Positions 25,222-33,792 of a DNA stretch of 61,369 bases are shown here, piece after piece (the first letter of the stretch is position 1; every line of letters starts with the position of its first letter). The position numbers and the translations under genes are program-made. The notes under the pieces were generated by a model. It did no database searches. It saw nothing but the letters and a program-made list of their open reading frames with translations, and was not told the origin of the DNA. The stretch is taken from the NCBI GenBank assembly GCA_002401955.1, contig NVUQ01000084.1, positions 1-61,369 of the forward strand, read 5' to 3'. This stretch comes from Flavobacteriales bacterium. GTDB lineage: Bacteria > Bacteroidota > Bacteroidia > Flavobacteriales_E > Vicingaceae.

Positions 25222-26190
25222 TTAACTTTTCTTCCATCTCGTTTCTCTCCATTCTTTTTGCTCTGATGGAGTTAAAAAAGTCCAAGCAACAATTCTACTT
25301 GTTTTATTTCCTTGTCCCATAGCTATTGTTTTTACCTCAATAGCTTTTTCATTTTCTAATGATTTGTAAATACTCTTTAAGTTACTTTGTTTAGAAACTA
25401 AAGTGGTAAACCAAAAACAAGAAGAAGCAAACTTCTTACTTTCTCTCACCATATTTCTTACAAACTTATTTTCACCACCCTCACACCAGAGTTCGGTATT
25501 TTGACCACCAAAATTCTTAACTGGAGCAAGGTCTCTTTTACCCTTTAAGTTTTTTATTTTTCGTTCAGTTCCAGCAGCAGCTTCTTCTGCCGAAGCATGA
25601 AAAGGAGGGTTGCAAATTGTTATATCTATTTGCTCATCTTTAGAAATAACTCCGTAAAAAACGTCTTTAGATTTAGCTTGAAGCCTAAATTCAACATTTC
25701 CTTTTAAACTGTTGTTTTGATTAACTATTTCTTGAGCATTCTCAATTGCTTTTTCATCAATATCAGAACCAATAAAAGACCAATCGTATTCATTATTTCC
25801 AATAATTGGATAAATACAATTGGCACCAACACCAACATCTAGGCATTTTACATGATTCCCGATAGGTGCTTTACCATAATTACTTTCTCCTAATAATTGT
25901 GCTGCATGATGTATGTAATCTGCTCGACCAGGAATAGGAGGGCAGAGATAGTTTTCAGGAATTTCCCAAAACTTAATATCATAAAAATGTTTTAATAGAG
26001 CAGTGTTTAAAGCAGTAATAGCTTTTGGGTTAAAAAAGTCTATAGATTCATCTCCGTAATCATTCTTCTTAACAAATTCAGCTAGTTCAGTATGTATTTT
26101 AATTAGCTTTTCAAAATTATAACGTTCTCTGTGCTTACTTTTAGGATGTAAGTTAGATTTTGTTTTTGGGTGTTTTTTAGAAGTTTTCAA
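25222..26190 (-). CDS. rlmF: 23S rRNA (adenine(1618)-N6)-methyltransferase
   Basis: A 322-residue SAM-dependent methyltransferase. NLHPKSKHRERYNFEKL at the N-terminus, CLDVGVGANCIYPIIG as SAM motif I and the N6-adenine motif NPPF in ITICNPPFHASAEEA identify RlmF. No in-frame ATG lies near; the TTG at 26190 gives an N-terminal extension of the normal length, so a TTG start is called. Confidence 0.92.
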   Translation of the reverse strand: MKTSKKHPKTKSNLHPKSKHRERYNFEKLIKIHTELAEFVKKNDYGDESIDFFNPKAITALNTALLKHFYDIKFWEIPENYLCPPIPGRADYIHHAAQLLGESNYGKAPIGNHVKCLDVGVGANCIYPIIGNNEYDWSFIGSDIDEKAIENAQEIVNQNNSLKGNVEFRLQAKSKDVFYGVISKDEQIDITICNPPFHASAEEAAAGTERKIKNLKGKRDLAPVKNFGGQNTELWCEGGENKFVRNMVRESKKFASSCFWFTTLVSKQSNLKSIYKSLENEKAIEVKTIAMGQGNKTSRIVAWTFLTPSEQKEWRETRWKKS

Positions 26191-26249
26191 GTTGCAAAAG
26201 TAATCATTGTGAGTTCGAGTATTTCGATTTTTTATCGGAATATGATGTC

Positions 26250-26375
26250 GTCATTGCGAATTTTAATTTTGTTACACTGAGCTTATTGAAGTGCAAACAA
26301 AATAGAATGAAGCAATCTTATTATTTAAATTGAGATTGCTTCTTCATTACACTATGTTTCATTCATCGCAATGAC
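26250..26375. repeat. REP-like element family B, copy overlapping trmL
   Basis: GTCATTGCGA near 26250 and TCGCAATGAC (26366-26375) are the outer arms; GAAGCAATCT (about 26308) and AGATTGCTTC (about 26333) the inner ones. GTTACACTGAGCTTATTGAA inside is a further common repeat motif. The right edge reads into the trmL gene and encodes its last codons. Confidence 0.7.
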
Positions 26376-26827
26376 TTACTTGCCTGTCTCAACCCCTCAT
26401 AAACAACAACGCTAACTGCATTAGCCAAGTTTAAACTTCTGATGTGCTCGCTGTATAAAGGTATTTTATAAGTATTTTGTTTATTCTGATCTGTAATGCT
26501 TTGTGGTAAGCCTTTAGATTCCTTCCCAAAGACTAAAAAGAGTTCGTCTTTATATTCCATATCCCAATGCGATTTTTCACCATGGCTAGAAAAGTAAGTC
26601 ATTTTAGCATTAGGATTCTTTTCGTAGAAATCAGCTATACTATCATAAGTAAACAAGTTGATGTGTTTCCAATAATCTAAGCCAGCACGTTTTAAGCGGG
26701 TATCATCAATCTCAAAACCAAATGGTTTTACCAAATGTAAATTACTACCTGTGGCTAAGCTTAATCTACCAATATTGCCTGTATTATTAGGTATTTCTGG
26801 TTCTATTAAAACAATGTTAAATGCCAT
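26363..26827 (-). CDS. trmL: tRNA (cytidine/uridine(34)-2'-O)-methyltransferase
   Basis: A 154-residue SPOUT methyltransferase that modifies the wobble base of tRNA-Leu isoacceptors. The family start FNIVLIEPEIPNNTGNIGRL, the FGKESKGLP motif and the knot motif IPLYSEHIRSLNLANAVSVV are intact. ATG 26827 is preferred over the longer frame from 26899. The tail KSLR-stop is read from the edge of the family B repeat, so the natural terminus may have been longer or different. Confidence 0.92.
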   Translation of the reverse strand: MAFNIVLIEPEIPNNTGNIGRLSLATGSNLHLVKPFGFEIDDTRLKRAGLDYWKHINLFTYDSIADFYEKNPNAKMTYFSSHGEKSHWDMEYKDELFLVFGKESKGLPQSITDQNKQNTYKIPLYSEHIRSLNLANAVSVVVYEGLRQASKSLR

Positions 26828-26841
26828 TTTTAAGTAAAATT

Positions 26842-26849
26842 CAAAGGTA
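26842..26849 (-). promoter_or_regulatory. Candidate -7 box TACCTTTG
   Basis: Complement of CAAAGGTA, a perfect TAnnTTTG 14 bases before the trmL ATG. It supports the shorter start. No clear -33 element. Confidence 0.45.
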
Positions 26850-26927
26850 GAGAATAATCTTTGTTTTTTTATTATATAGATTGCGTAATTAATTATCATT
26901 ACTTTTAAAAAAAATAAAAAAACAACA

Positions 26928-27419
26928 ATGTCTTATCAAAAAAATACGCTTACTATACTGTTAATATTACTTATATTTTGTGGTTGTTCTAAAGAAGAGG
27001 AAGAGGTTAAGCCTTATCAAGCTGGTTCTTATTCTACGGTAAATACAGGGAGTACTTCAAGTGGAGGAGGTGAAACTTCAAATTCTTGTACATCAGTATC
27101 TGCACAAACCACGATTTCAAATAATGGGGTTTCTTACAGTATAAATGCGTTATCTCACTCTAGTACTGATATAGGTATAGAGGTTGTTAATCAAGCCGGG
27201 GCGTTTGCGGCTTCATATTCTATGGAATGGTTGCAGGTAATAAATGGTGCTAATTGTTATCAAAGTTCTAGTTCCACTGAGTTATCTCCTGGATTTGGTA
27301 AGTTTTTCGAATTTAAAAATATGCCGTCATGGTCAACAAACAGTAGTACAGTTGCTGAGGTTAAAATTATTTTAAACGGAACGGCATATTATATAAAAGA
27401 TTTACATTTGGATCAATAG
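26928..27419 (+). CDS. Small lipoprotein of unknown function
   Basis: A 163-residue lipoprotein; the lipobox IFCGC puts Cys20 as the lipidated residue. Residues 35-65 are a Ser/Thr/Gly-rich linker. The remaining domain, with two cysteines (SCTS and NCYQ) and beta-like segments, is not recognised. Confidence 0.65.
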   Translation: MSYQKNTLTILLILLIFCGCSKEEEEVKPYQAGSYSTVNTGSTSSGGGETSNSCTSVSAQTTISNNGVSYSINALSHSSTDIGIEVVNQAGAFAASYSMEWLQVINGANCYQSSSSTELSPGFGKFFEFKNMPSWSTNSSTVAEVKIILNGTAYYIKDLHLDQ

Positions 27420-27525
27420 TACTTAGGTTTTATTAATACGATGTTAAATGTTATGAATAGTAAAAATGAGTTTAAGAAAATTATCAATAATTTATGTCAG
27501 AAAGAATTTTCTGTAAATTAGTCGG

Positions 27526-28263
27526 ATGAAGAATAGAATTAACCTTTTTAAGTTGCTAATGTTCATTAGTATAATTACAAATTCTATTGATAGTTATAGT
27601 CAAGATGGAAGTGTTAGAATTATTACAAATCCTAGTACAGCTATAATTAGGCTAGATACAATTCTTCTTAAAAGTAATGTGCCTATTAAAGTTAAACCTG
27701 GAGATTATATGTTGAAAATTTGGGCTCCTAAAAGACGATTTTATGAGCAAAAACTTACTATAGTTCCAGATAGTAATATCAGGATAATTAAGGGGCTTAA
27801 TTTTGAATCTGAATATATAAAGTATAAACAAGATAGGAAAAGGTATAGACTGAAACGTTTTGCATTGCGGTATATCCCAGCACCTATATTTATTGGGTTG
27901 ACTGTATTTAATTTAAAAAGACAGAAAAAGTATAGCGATGAGACAGAGAGATATTATAATAGAGCTGTTGATGCTCAGAAAGGGTATAATGATGCTGTAT
28001 ACCTAGATGATATTGAAGATTATCGAAATTCATTTACTGGTAATAAAGAGGCTTATGAGAATAGCTTAAGTAGCTTAAATCAAGCTAAAGTAATTACTTA
28101 TGGAACTATCGCTGTTGGTGCTATTGTTAGTTGGTATTTTATTAAGAAGTCTAATAAATTAGTAAATCCTACTTACCAACCAAAGACATTACTATCCAAC
28201 CTTAATCTTAATTATCAAGAGTGTAATGGGTTTAATTCGGTTATTTTAACTTATAACTTTTAA
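27526..28263 (+). CDS. Exported PEGA-like protein with two hydrophobic segments
   Basis: A 245-residue protein. A signal peptide (to about DSYSQ) is followed by a PEGA-like beta domain (DGSVRIITNPSTAIIRLDTI to PDSNIRIIKGL). Two hydrophobic stretches (FIGLTVFNL and ITYGTIAVGAIVSWYFI) flank a charged loop rich in Tyr and Glu. The PEGA call is from pattern only. The downstream lipoprotein gene starts 4 bases after its stop, so the two are likely one operon. Confidence 0.6.
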   Translation: MKNRINLFKLLMFISIITNSIDSYSQDGSVRIITNPSTAIIRLDTILLKSNVPIKVKPGDYMLKIWAPKRRFYEQKLTIVPDSNIRIIKGLNFESEYIKYKQDRKRYRLKRFALRYIPAPIFIGLTVFNLKRQKKYSDETERYYNRAVDAQKGYNDAVYLDDIEDYRNSFTGNKEAYENSLSSLNQAKVITYGTIAVGAIVSWYFIKKSNKLVNPTYQPKTLLSNLNLNYQECNGFNSVILTYNF

Positions 28264-28267
28264 TATT

Positions 28268-28681
28268 ATGAGATTATATTTTATTTATTTGATGATATTG
28301 GTATTGATAAGCAGTTTATCTTCATGTACTAAAAATAAGCTTGTAGATGTAGGTTTGGAAGCAAACCCTCATGAAGAATGGGAGATGATGGTCCCTGTAA
28401 GGATTCATCGACTTGGTATTACAAATAACAATTTAACCGAAGTTGCTGTAGTTTGGGAAATAATACCCGAATATGTTGATTTAATGGATGGAACGAATTA
28501 CACTTTTCGTATTTATAGGAATGGCGTTCTAAGAAGTGTAGGGGCATCCTCTAGTGATGGGTATTATTATATATTCGATAATGTATCTCAATCACAGAGC
28601 TACATCTACACAATTTCTTTGAAATATAGTGATGGATTTGAGACTCTTCAATCTGATCCAGAATCAATTTTTGTTAATTGA
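28268..28681 (+). CDS. Lipoprotein with fibronectin III-like domain
   Basis: A 137-residue lipoprotein with lipobox SLSSC (Cys20). The rest resembles a single fibronectin type III fold (AVVWEIIPEYVDLMDGTNYT, SQSYIYTISLKYSDGFE). Function unknown. Second gene of the pair with 27526-28263. Confidence 0.6.
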   Translation: MRLYFIYLMILVLISSLSSCTKNKLVDVGLEANPHEEWEMMVPVRIHRLGITNNNLTEVAVVWEIIPEYVDLMDGTNYTFRIYRNGVLRSVGASSSDGYYYIFDNVSQSQSYIYTISLKYSDGFETLQSDPESIFVN

Positions 28682-28750
28682 TTTGGTAAGTAGTTAGTCT
28701 ACGCATATAATCTACTATAGAAAAAGTTTATACTTTTTTTAATTATTAAC

Positions 28751-29488
28751 ATGAAAAGAGCATACTTAATTATAACACTATCCTTAATTAGTTTTAGCCT
28801 AATAGCGCAAGACTTTAATTACTTGCCAGCGAAAGTAGGCAACAATCAAATAGTTGCATATACTCAGTTTACGTTATCTTATAACGAAGAACATGAGCAG
28901 GCCGATTGGGTAGCATATGAATTAAGCGATGTTGAAGTAGATACAACTTTACCACGCTGTAATTGTTTTGTTGGTGATAAAAATATTACTACAAAAACAG
29001 CAATTAAAAAAGATTATGCTTCAACGGGTTTTGATAAAGGACATTTATCACCTTCAGCAGATAATAACATGTCTGAATTGGCAAATAGAGAATCTTTTTT
29101 AATGTCTAATATTAGTCCGCAATTACCAACTTTTAATAGAGGTATATGGCTACAATTAGAGGAGTGGGTAAGAGAAAAAGCAACAGAACATAAAAAGATA
29201 TATGTAGTAACCGGGCCTGTATTTATTAATAATCTTGGAACAATATCATCAAAAAATATAACTATACCAGGCTATTATTATAAAACAGTATTAAGATTTG
29301 ATGGGGATAAGGTAAAGACCATAGGGTTTTTGTTGCCTCATGTTGGTGCAGTTGGAGAATTAAAAGATTATGTTGTACCAGTAAACACTATAGAAACATT
29401 AACAGGCATAGATTTTTATCCAGAATTAAATAACTCTATAGAAAATAGAGTAGAATCTCAATTAGAAACTAAGAAGTGGGGGTTTTAG
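28751..29488 (+). CDS. Secreted DNA/RNA non-specific endonuclease
   Basis: A 245-residue exported NUC-family (beta-beta-alpha metal) nuclease. The signal peptide ends at about LIAQ. The active site is FDKGHLSPSAD with His98 as general base (DKGH in place of the usual DRGH), and the metal-binding region MSNISPQLPTFNRGIWLQLE holds the conserved Asn. Expected to degrade extracellular nucleic acid for nutrients or biofilm turnover. Confidence 0.9.
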   Translation: MKRAYLIITLSLISFSLIAQDFNYLPAKVGNNQIVAYTQFTLSYNEEHEQADWVAYELSDVEVDTTLPRCNCFVGDKNITTKTAIKKDYASTGFDKGHLSPSADNNMSELANRESFLMSNISPQLPTFNRGIWLQLEEWVREKATEHKKIYVVTGPVFINNLGTISSKNITIPGYYYKTVLRFDGDKVKTIGFLLPHVGAVGELKDYVVPVNTIETLTGIDFYPELNNSIENRVESQLETKKWGF

Positions 29489-29491
29489 AGA

Positions 29492-30073
29492 TTATAAATC
29501 AATAATTTTAACCTCTCCAATCTCCATTTCTCCCAACAACAACTCTCCAATTCTAACCCTAACCAAACGTAGGGTAGGAAAGCCAACAGCCGAAGTCATT
29601 TTGCGTACTTGTCTAAATTTCCCTTCACGTAAAGTAATGCTAACCCATGAGGTTGGTCCATGTCTTTCATCTCTAATTTTTCTACCTCGTTCTGGTAGTG
29701 TTGGAGCGGGAGAGAGTAGCTTTACTTCGCAAGGTTGAGTCATATACTTTTTACCATCAAAACCAATTTCAACACCTTTCTTAAGCATTTCTATCGCTTC
29801 ATCTGTAATGATACCATCTACCTGTGCGTAATACTCTTTTTCAACCTTATTGCTTCGGATGTGATTACTTACTTTTCCATCTGTGGTAAGCAATAATAAA
29901 CCTTCAGACTTTTCATCTAAACGCCCAATAGCCATAATTCCTTTAGGGAAATTACCCAATTCTCCTAACAGTTTTTTAGAGTTTTTCTTAGGTCCATTAT
30001 TTACAAACTGACTTAAATAACCGTAAGGTTTGTAAATCATAAAGTGTTTATGTATTTCTTTAGAATTAGTCAC
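29492..30073 (-). CDS. rRNA pseudouridine synthase, RluE-like
   Basis: A 193-residue pseudouridine synthase without an S4 domain. HKHFMIYKPYGYLSQF at the start, the catalytic motif GRLDEKSEGLLLLT (Asp in RLD) and LREGKFRQVRKMTSAVGFPTLRLVR mark the RsuA/RluB/RluE group; the short length fits RluE (23S U2457). The start is a GTG at 30073, since the HKHF block precedes the first ATG. It converges on the nuclease gene. Confidence 0.85.
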   Translation of the reverse strand: MTNSKEIHKHFMIYKPYGYLSQFVNNGPKKNSKKLLGELGNFPKGIMAIGRLDEKSEGLLLLTTDGKVSNHIRSNKVEKEYYAQVDGIITDEAIEMLKKGVEIGFDGKKYMTQPCEVKLLSPAPTLPERGRKIRDERHGPTSWVSITLREGKFRQVRKMTSAVGFPTLRLVRVRIGELLLGEMEIGEVKIIDL

Positions 30074-30096
30074 TAAATAAAAATATTCTTTTTTAT

Positions 30097-30672
30097 TTAG
30101 TGACGAGTTAATTGTACACTTCCAGGTAATATTGAGGCAACACTAGAATTGTTTGTGTATACTAAAAATTCAAAATCATACCATCCTTCTGGATTTATTT
30201 TAGCTGGTTCTGAATATGACAAAGTATTTGGAGCATAGTTTCCATTCCAACTTGCGTATTTATTAGGAGGAAAAATTATTCCAGAAGACGAGAATTTACT
30301 ATCATAAATTATAACATTGCAGGAATCTTTTATGATTAAAAAGCTTGAGTCTGGATATATATGACCAAAATTAACACGTTCAAGATCTAAAATATCATTA
30401 ACACCATCATTATTAGCAGTGACAACTAGATGATAATAATAAGTGGGAAAACCTCCTGGTCCTCCATTTGAAGAAAAAAGAACTGAATCTTGCATAGCTG
30501 TGTCAGCTATTTCATCTGCTATAGTAAATGAAAAAGAAGGTGTTGGAACACAGCTAGAGGAAAATGCTGGGGACTCAACAGAAATTGGGACAGGTTTATC
30601 TTCAATATCTTTATCTTTAGAACAAGAAACAATCGAAAATACAAGGATTGTTATAGTAATATACTTCTTCAT
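30097..30672 (-). CDS. Lipoprotein with CHU_C-like tail
   Basis: A 191-residue lipoprotein (lipobox SIVSC, Cys17). The region from VTANNDGVNDILDLERVNFG, through the hydrophobic Asn/Asp-rich FLIIKDSCNVIIYDS, to YASWNGNY and EGWYDFEFLVYT resembles the gliding motility-associated C-terminal (CHU_C) pattern TPNGDGVND...NRWG...W.G. A lipoprotein carrying such a fold is odd because CHU_C is normally a T9SS signal. Lies 7 bases after topB. Confidence 0.6.
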   Translation of the reverse strand: MKKYITITILVFSIVSCSKDKDIEDKPVPISVESPAFSSSCVPTPSFSFTIADEIADTAMQDSVLFSSNGGPGGFPTYYYHLVVTANNDGVNDILDLERVNFGHIYPDSSFLIIKDSCNVIIYDSKFSSSGIIFPPNKYASWNGNYAPNTLSYSEPAKINPEGWYDFEFLVYTNNSSVASILPGSVQLTRH

Positions 30673-30679
30673 AATTACA

Positions 30680-32974
30680 TCAATTAATGTTACTTATTAT
30701 TTTGTAAACTAATTCTTTAGTTAGTTTTTGTCCTGCCGATTTTGTTCTAATATTTTCAAACAAAAATTTAAAATCACAACCTGTTTTATAAGCACTGCAA
30801 CCGTAAGCTGTCTTCCCTTTTATGATGTTTCCTTTCTTGCATTTTGGACAACTCATAACATCAGTAGAACCAGCTTTTTCTTTGGAAGCAGCCCCTTTCA
30901 AAATAAATTCAAATTGCTCATTAAATACAATTGTACCATCAGATTTTCCTTTGTCGGTTTTAAAGCCTTTTAAATTAACGGTACTTCCTTTTTTAATTAA
31001 CCGAATCAGTTGTTTTTCGGACACTTTTTTCCCCATAAAAGCAAAAGGCATTCTGAATGTACATCCCTCCTTAAATTGGCTACAGCCATAAACCGTTTTT
31101 CCTTTAAGGATAGTTCCTTGTTTACATTTAGGGCATTTTTCAGAAGCTATTCCAGTACTTTTTTTAGTGGCCTTTTTTGTAGGAGTTTTAGCTGTAGGTG
31201 TATGTGAGATATTAGCTCTATCTTCCATCCTTACTTCATAAACCAACGCATCAACCATCTGCTTCATATTTCTAATAAAAGTAGCCGCTTTATACTTTCC
31301 TTGCTCAATCTCTTTTAACTGCTTCTCCCATGTTCCCGTTAACTCAGCTGAAGTTAACATTTTGTTTTGTATGGTATCAATCAATGCTATTCCAGTAGAA
31401 GTTGGAACCAATAACTTCTTCTTCCGAACAACATATTTTCTTCTAAATAAAGTCTCAATAATATTTGCTCGAGTAGAAGGTCTTCCAATACCATTATCCT
31501 TCATCAAATCACGCAACTCGTCATCATCAACTTGTTTTCCAGCAGTTTCCATTGCTCTTAACAAGGTTGCTTCTGTAAACATTTTGGGTGGTTTAGTTTC
31601 CTTTTCTAAAAAAGAAGGTTGGTGTGGTCCTTTCTCTCCTTTTTCAAAAGCAGGTAAAACATTGTCTTCTTTTTGCTCACCAATAGGAGCCGAAGCATCA
31701 AATACAACTCTCCAACCTTTGTTTACAATTACTTTTCCTGTAGTTCTAAAGGTAACTTCATCAGCCTTACCAATAACAGCAGTGTTGTCTACATCACAAT
31801 CATCATAAAATACAGCAATAAAACGCTTTGTAATTATATCATACACTTTTTGATGATGAGCATCTAAATAACTTTGTTGCCCTGTAGGAATGATAGCATG
31901 GTGATCGGTTACCTTTTTATCATTAAAGACCTTGCTTGATTTCCTTATTTTTTTTCCTAAAAGAGGCTGTGTTAAAGTACTGTATTCTGATAGTTGGCTT
32001 AAAATTCCGTGTACTTTAGGATAAACATCGTTAGGTAAAAATGTAGTATCTACTCTTGGGTAAGTCACCACTTTTTGCTCGTATAATTTTTGAACAGTTT
32101 TTAAGGTTTCATCTGCCGAATAACCAAACTTAGTATTACAATAAACCTGTAACCCTGTTAAATCAAACAGTTTTGGAGCATATTCTTTTCCTTTCTTTTT
32201 AGTAACAGAAACAATTTCAAAATCACTTTCTTTTACTTTGTCAGCTAACGTTTGTCCTTCATCTTTATTTAAAAAACGACCTTCTTCGCAGTTAAAAAGA
32301 GTATCACGATAAAGTGTTTGTAATTCCCAAAAGGGTTGAGGCTTAAAGCTCTCTATTTCTTTAAAACGATTAACCACCATAGCTAGCGTAGGGGTTTGAA
32401 CCCTTCCTATAGACAGCATTTGTTTATAGCCACCGTGTTTTAAAGTGTATAAACGAGTAGCATTCATTCCTAATAACCAATCGCCAATAGCTCTTGAAAA
32501 TCCTGCATAGTATAAATTATCGTAATCTGAAGATGGTTTTAGGTTTTCAAAACCCTCTTTAATCGCTTCGGCTGTTAAAGAGGAAATCCATAAACGTTGC
32601 ACTTCGCCTTTATATCCTGCCTGATCAATTACCCAGCGTTGAATTAATTCCCCTTCTGTTCCAGCATCCCCACAATTAATAACCAAACTTGCTTGTCCGA
32701 ATAACTTTTTTACAATTTTAAACTGTTTTTGAATTCCTCCATTCTTGGTTACCTTGGTTTTAAACTTGTCTGGTAGCATGGGTAGGTTGTTCAAATTCCA
32801 ACTTTTCCATTGAGGTTTATAGTCGTGAGGTTCTAAAAGGGTGCATAAATGCCCAAATGTATAAGTAACGGCATAACCATTCCCTTCATAATACCCATCA
32901 CGTTTAGTATTTGCTCCTAAAATAGTAGCAATTTCTCTCGCAACACTTGGTTTTTCGGCTATACAGACTTTCAT
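30680..32974 (-). CDS. topB: DNA topoisomerase III (type IA)
   Basis: A 764-residue type IA topoisomerase. The toprim domain begins KVCIAEKPSVAREIA and has the acidic motif GDAGTEGEL (103-109), where the second Asp of DxD is Gly, a form often seen in Bacteroidota TopB. The active-site tyrosine is Tyr305 in TYPRVDT. Two C-terminal zinc-ribbon-like units (CPKCKQGTILKGKTVYGCSQ and CPKCKKGNIIKGKTAYGCSA) follow. It should relax or decatenate DNA. Confidence 0.94.
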   Translation of the reverse strand: MKVCIAEKPSVAREIATILGANTKRDGYYEGNGYAVTYTFGHLCTLLEPHDYKPQWKSWNLNNLPMLPDKFKTKVTKNGGIQKQFKIVKKLFGQASLVINCGDAGTEGELIQRWVIDQAGYKGEVQRLWISSLTAEAIKEGFENLKPSSDYDNLYYAGFSRAIGDWLLGMNATRLYTLKHGGYKQMLSIGRVQTPTLAMVVNRFKEIESFKPQPFWELQTLYRDTLFNCEEGRFLNKDEGQTLADKVKESDFEIVSVTKKKGKEYAPKLFDLTGLQVYCNTKFGYSADETLKTVQKLYEQKVVTYPRVDTTFLPNDVYPKVHGILSQLSEYSTLTQPLLGKKIRKSSKVFNDKKVTDHHAIIPTGQQSYLDAHHQKVYDIITKRFIAVFYDDCDVDNTAVIGKADEVTFRTTGKVIVNKGWRVVFDASAPIGEQKEDNVLPAFEKGEKGPHQPSFLEKETKPPKMFTEATLLRAMETAGKQVDDDELRDLMKDNGIGRPSTRANIIETLFRRKYVVRKKKLLVPTSTGIALIDTIQNKMLTSAELTGTWEKQLKEIEQGKYKAATFIRNMKQMVDALVYEVRMEDRANISHTPTAKTPTKKATKKSTGIASEKCPKCKQGTILKGKTVYGCSQFKEGCTFRMPFAFMGKKVSEKQLIRLIKKGSTVNLKGFKTDKGKSDGTIVFNEQFEFILKGAASKEKAGSTDVMSCPKCKKGNIIKGKTAYGCSAYKTGCDFKFLFENIRTKSAGQKLTKELVYKIISNIN

Positions 32975-33062
32975 TGCTTATCAATAGGAAGAGCAAAATA
33001 CGAGATTTTGATTAATGAGATAAGAATAACTTATTCATGTTTTTAACAATTAATGAAGAACA

Positions 33063-33158
33063 TGTTAGTTTGAGTGAAATTCTGAAAGAATTTTATATTT
33101 AGCATTATATCATTATTTATCGATGCATTTTTTCTGACAAAAAACAATCGAACTGTCA
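33063..33158. repeat. Degenerate REP-like element family A
   Basis: TGTTAGTTTGAGTG, TTATCGATG and CAATCGAACTGTCA follow the arm order of the copies at 5607 and 12748 with several substitutions. It lies in the spacer between divergent topB and the cold-shock gene. Confidence 0.5.
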
Positions 33159-33208
33159 TGATTCTAAAATAATTAGTCTCATTATTTCGTTAACTACTTT
33201 AGGAATAT

Positions 33209-33216
33209 TACCTTTG
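33209..33216 (+). promoter_or_regulatory. Candidate -7 box TACCTTTG
   Basis: Perfect TAnnTTTG 28 bases before the ATG of the cold-shock gene. The expected -33 position reads TCGTT, not TTG. Confidence 0.45.
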
Positions 33217-33244
33217 CATCGAATTAAAACATCATTTCAGTATA

Positions 33245-33697
33245 ATGGCTAAGTCGCAACAATCATTTAATAAGAAAGAAAAAGAGAAAAAACGTTTAAA
33301 AAAACGTGAAGATAAGAAAAAGAAAGCATCAGAAAGGAGAGATAATTCTGCCGGTGGTGGTTTGGATAATATGATGGCTTATGTTGATGAGTTTGGTAAT
33401 ATAACTGATACTCCGCCAGACCCAACTGTTAAAAAGACTAAAATTAAGGCAAGTGATATTGAAATAGGTATTCCTAAGAAAGAAGCTTCAGATGAATATA
33501 ACGGTCCATTAGAAGGGAGAGTTGATTTCTTTGATACTTCTAAAGGGTTTGGATTTATTATCAATACCAGAAACCAAGAAAAATATTTTGTACACGTTAG
33601 TCAATTAATCGATTCTATTGAAGAAGGTAATAAAGTTACTTTTGAATTAGAACAAGGTTTAAAAGGAATGAACGCTGTAAAGGTGCAAAAAATATAA
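33245..33697 (+). CDS. Cold-shock domain protein with basic N-terminal extension
   Basis: A 150-residue RNA-binding protein. Residues 1-35 are very Lys-rich (KKEKEKKRLKKREDKKKKAS). The C-terminal 62 residues form a cold-shock fold: EGRVDFFDTSKGFGFIINTR carries RNP1-like SKGFGFI and KYFVHVSQL the RNP2-like motif. It precedes a DEAD-box helicase, a common pairing for RNA unfolding in the cold. Confidence 0.88.
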   Translation: MAKSQQSFNKKEKEKKRLKKREDKKKKASERRDNSAGGGLDNMMAYVDEFGNITDTPPDPTVKKTKIKASDIEIGIPKKEASDEYNGPLEGRVDFFDTSKGFGFIINTRNQEKYFVHVSQLIDSIEEGNKVTFELEQGLKGMNAVKVQKI

Positions 33698-33729
33698 TAA
33701 GAGCAGTATATTTAACTGCTTGAAGTTAG

Positions 33730-33772
33730 AAGTCCGAAGCTAGAAGAAAACCTTCTGTCTTCGGACTTTTCG
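33730..33772 (+). terminator. Hairpin with T-run between cold-shock and helicase genes
   Basis: AAGTCCGAAG (33730-33739) pairs with CTTCGGACTT (33759-33768); an inner AGAAG/CTTCT extends it, and TTTT follows at once. It fits an intrinsic terminator after the cold-shock gene, or partial read-through into the helicase gene that begins 20 bases later. The AGAAGTCCGAAG motif is also a frequent intergenic repeat theme. Confidence 0.6.
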
Positions 33773-33792
33773 CTTATAACAACAACGCAACT

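Noticed and set aside
28751..29488. NUC nuclease as part of a toxin or defence system
   Set aside because: It has an export signal and no immunity gene or defence partner nearby; extracellular nutrient use is simpler.
30443..31867. Plus-strand ORFs over the lipoprotein and topB genes
   Set aside because: They mirror the coding frames of topB and the lipoprotein and carry no plausible protein motifs.
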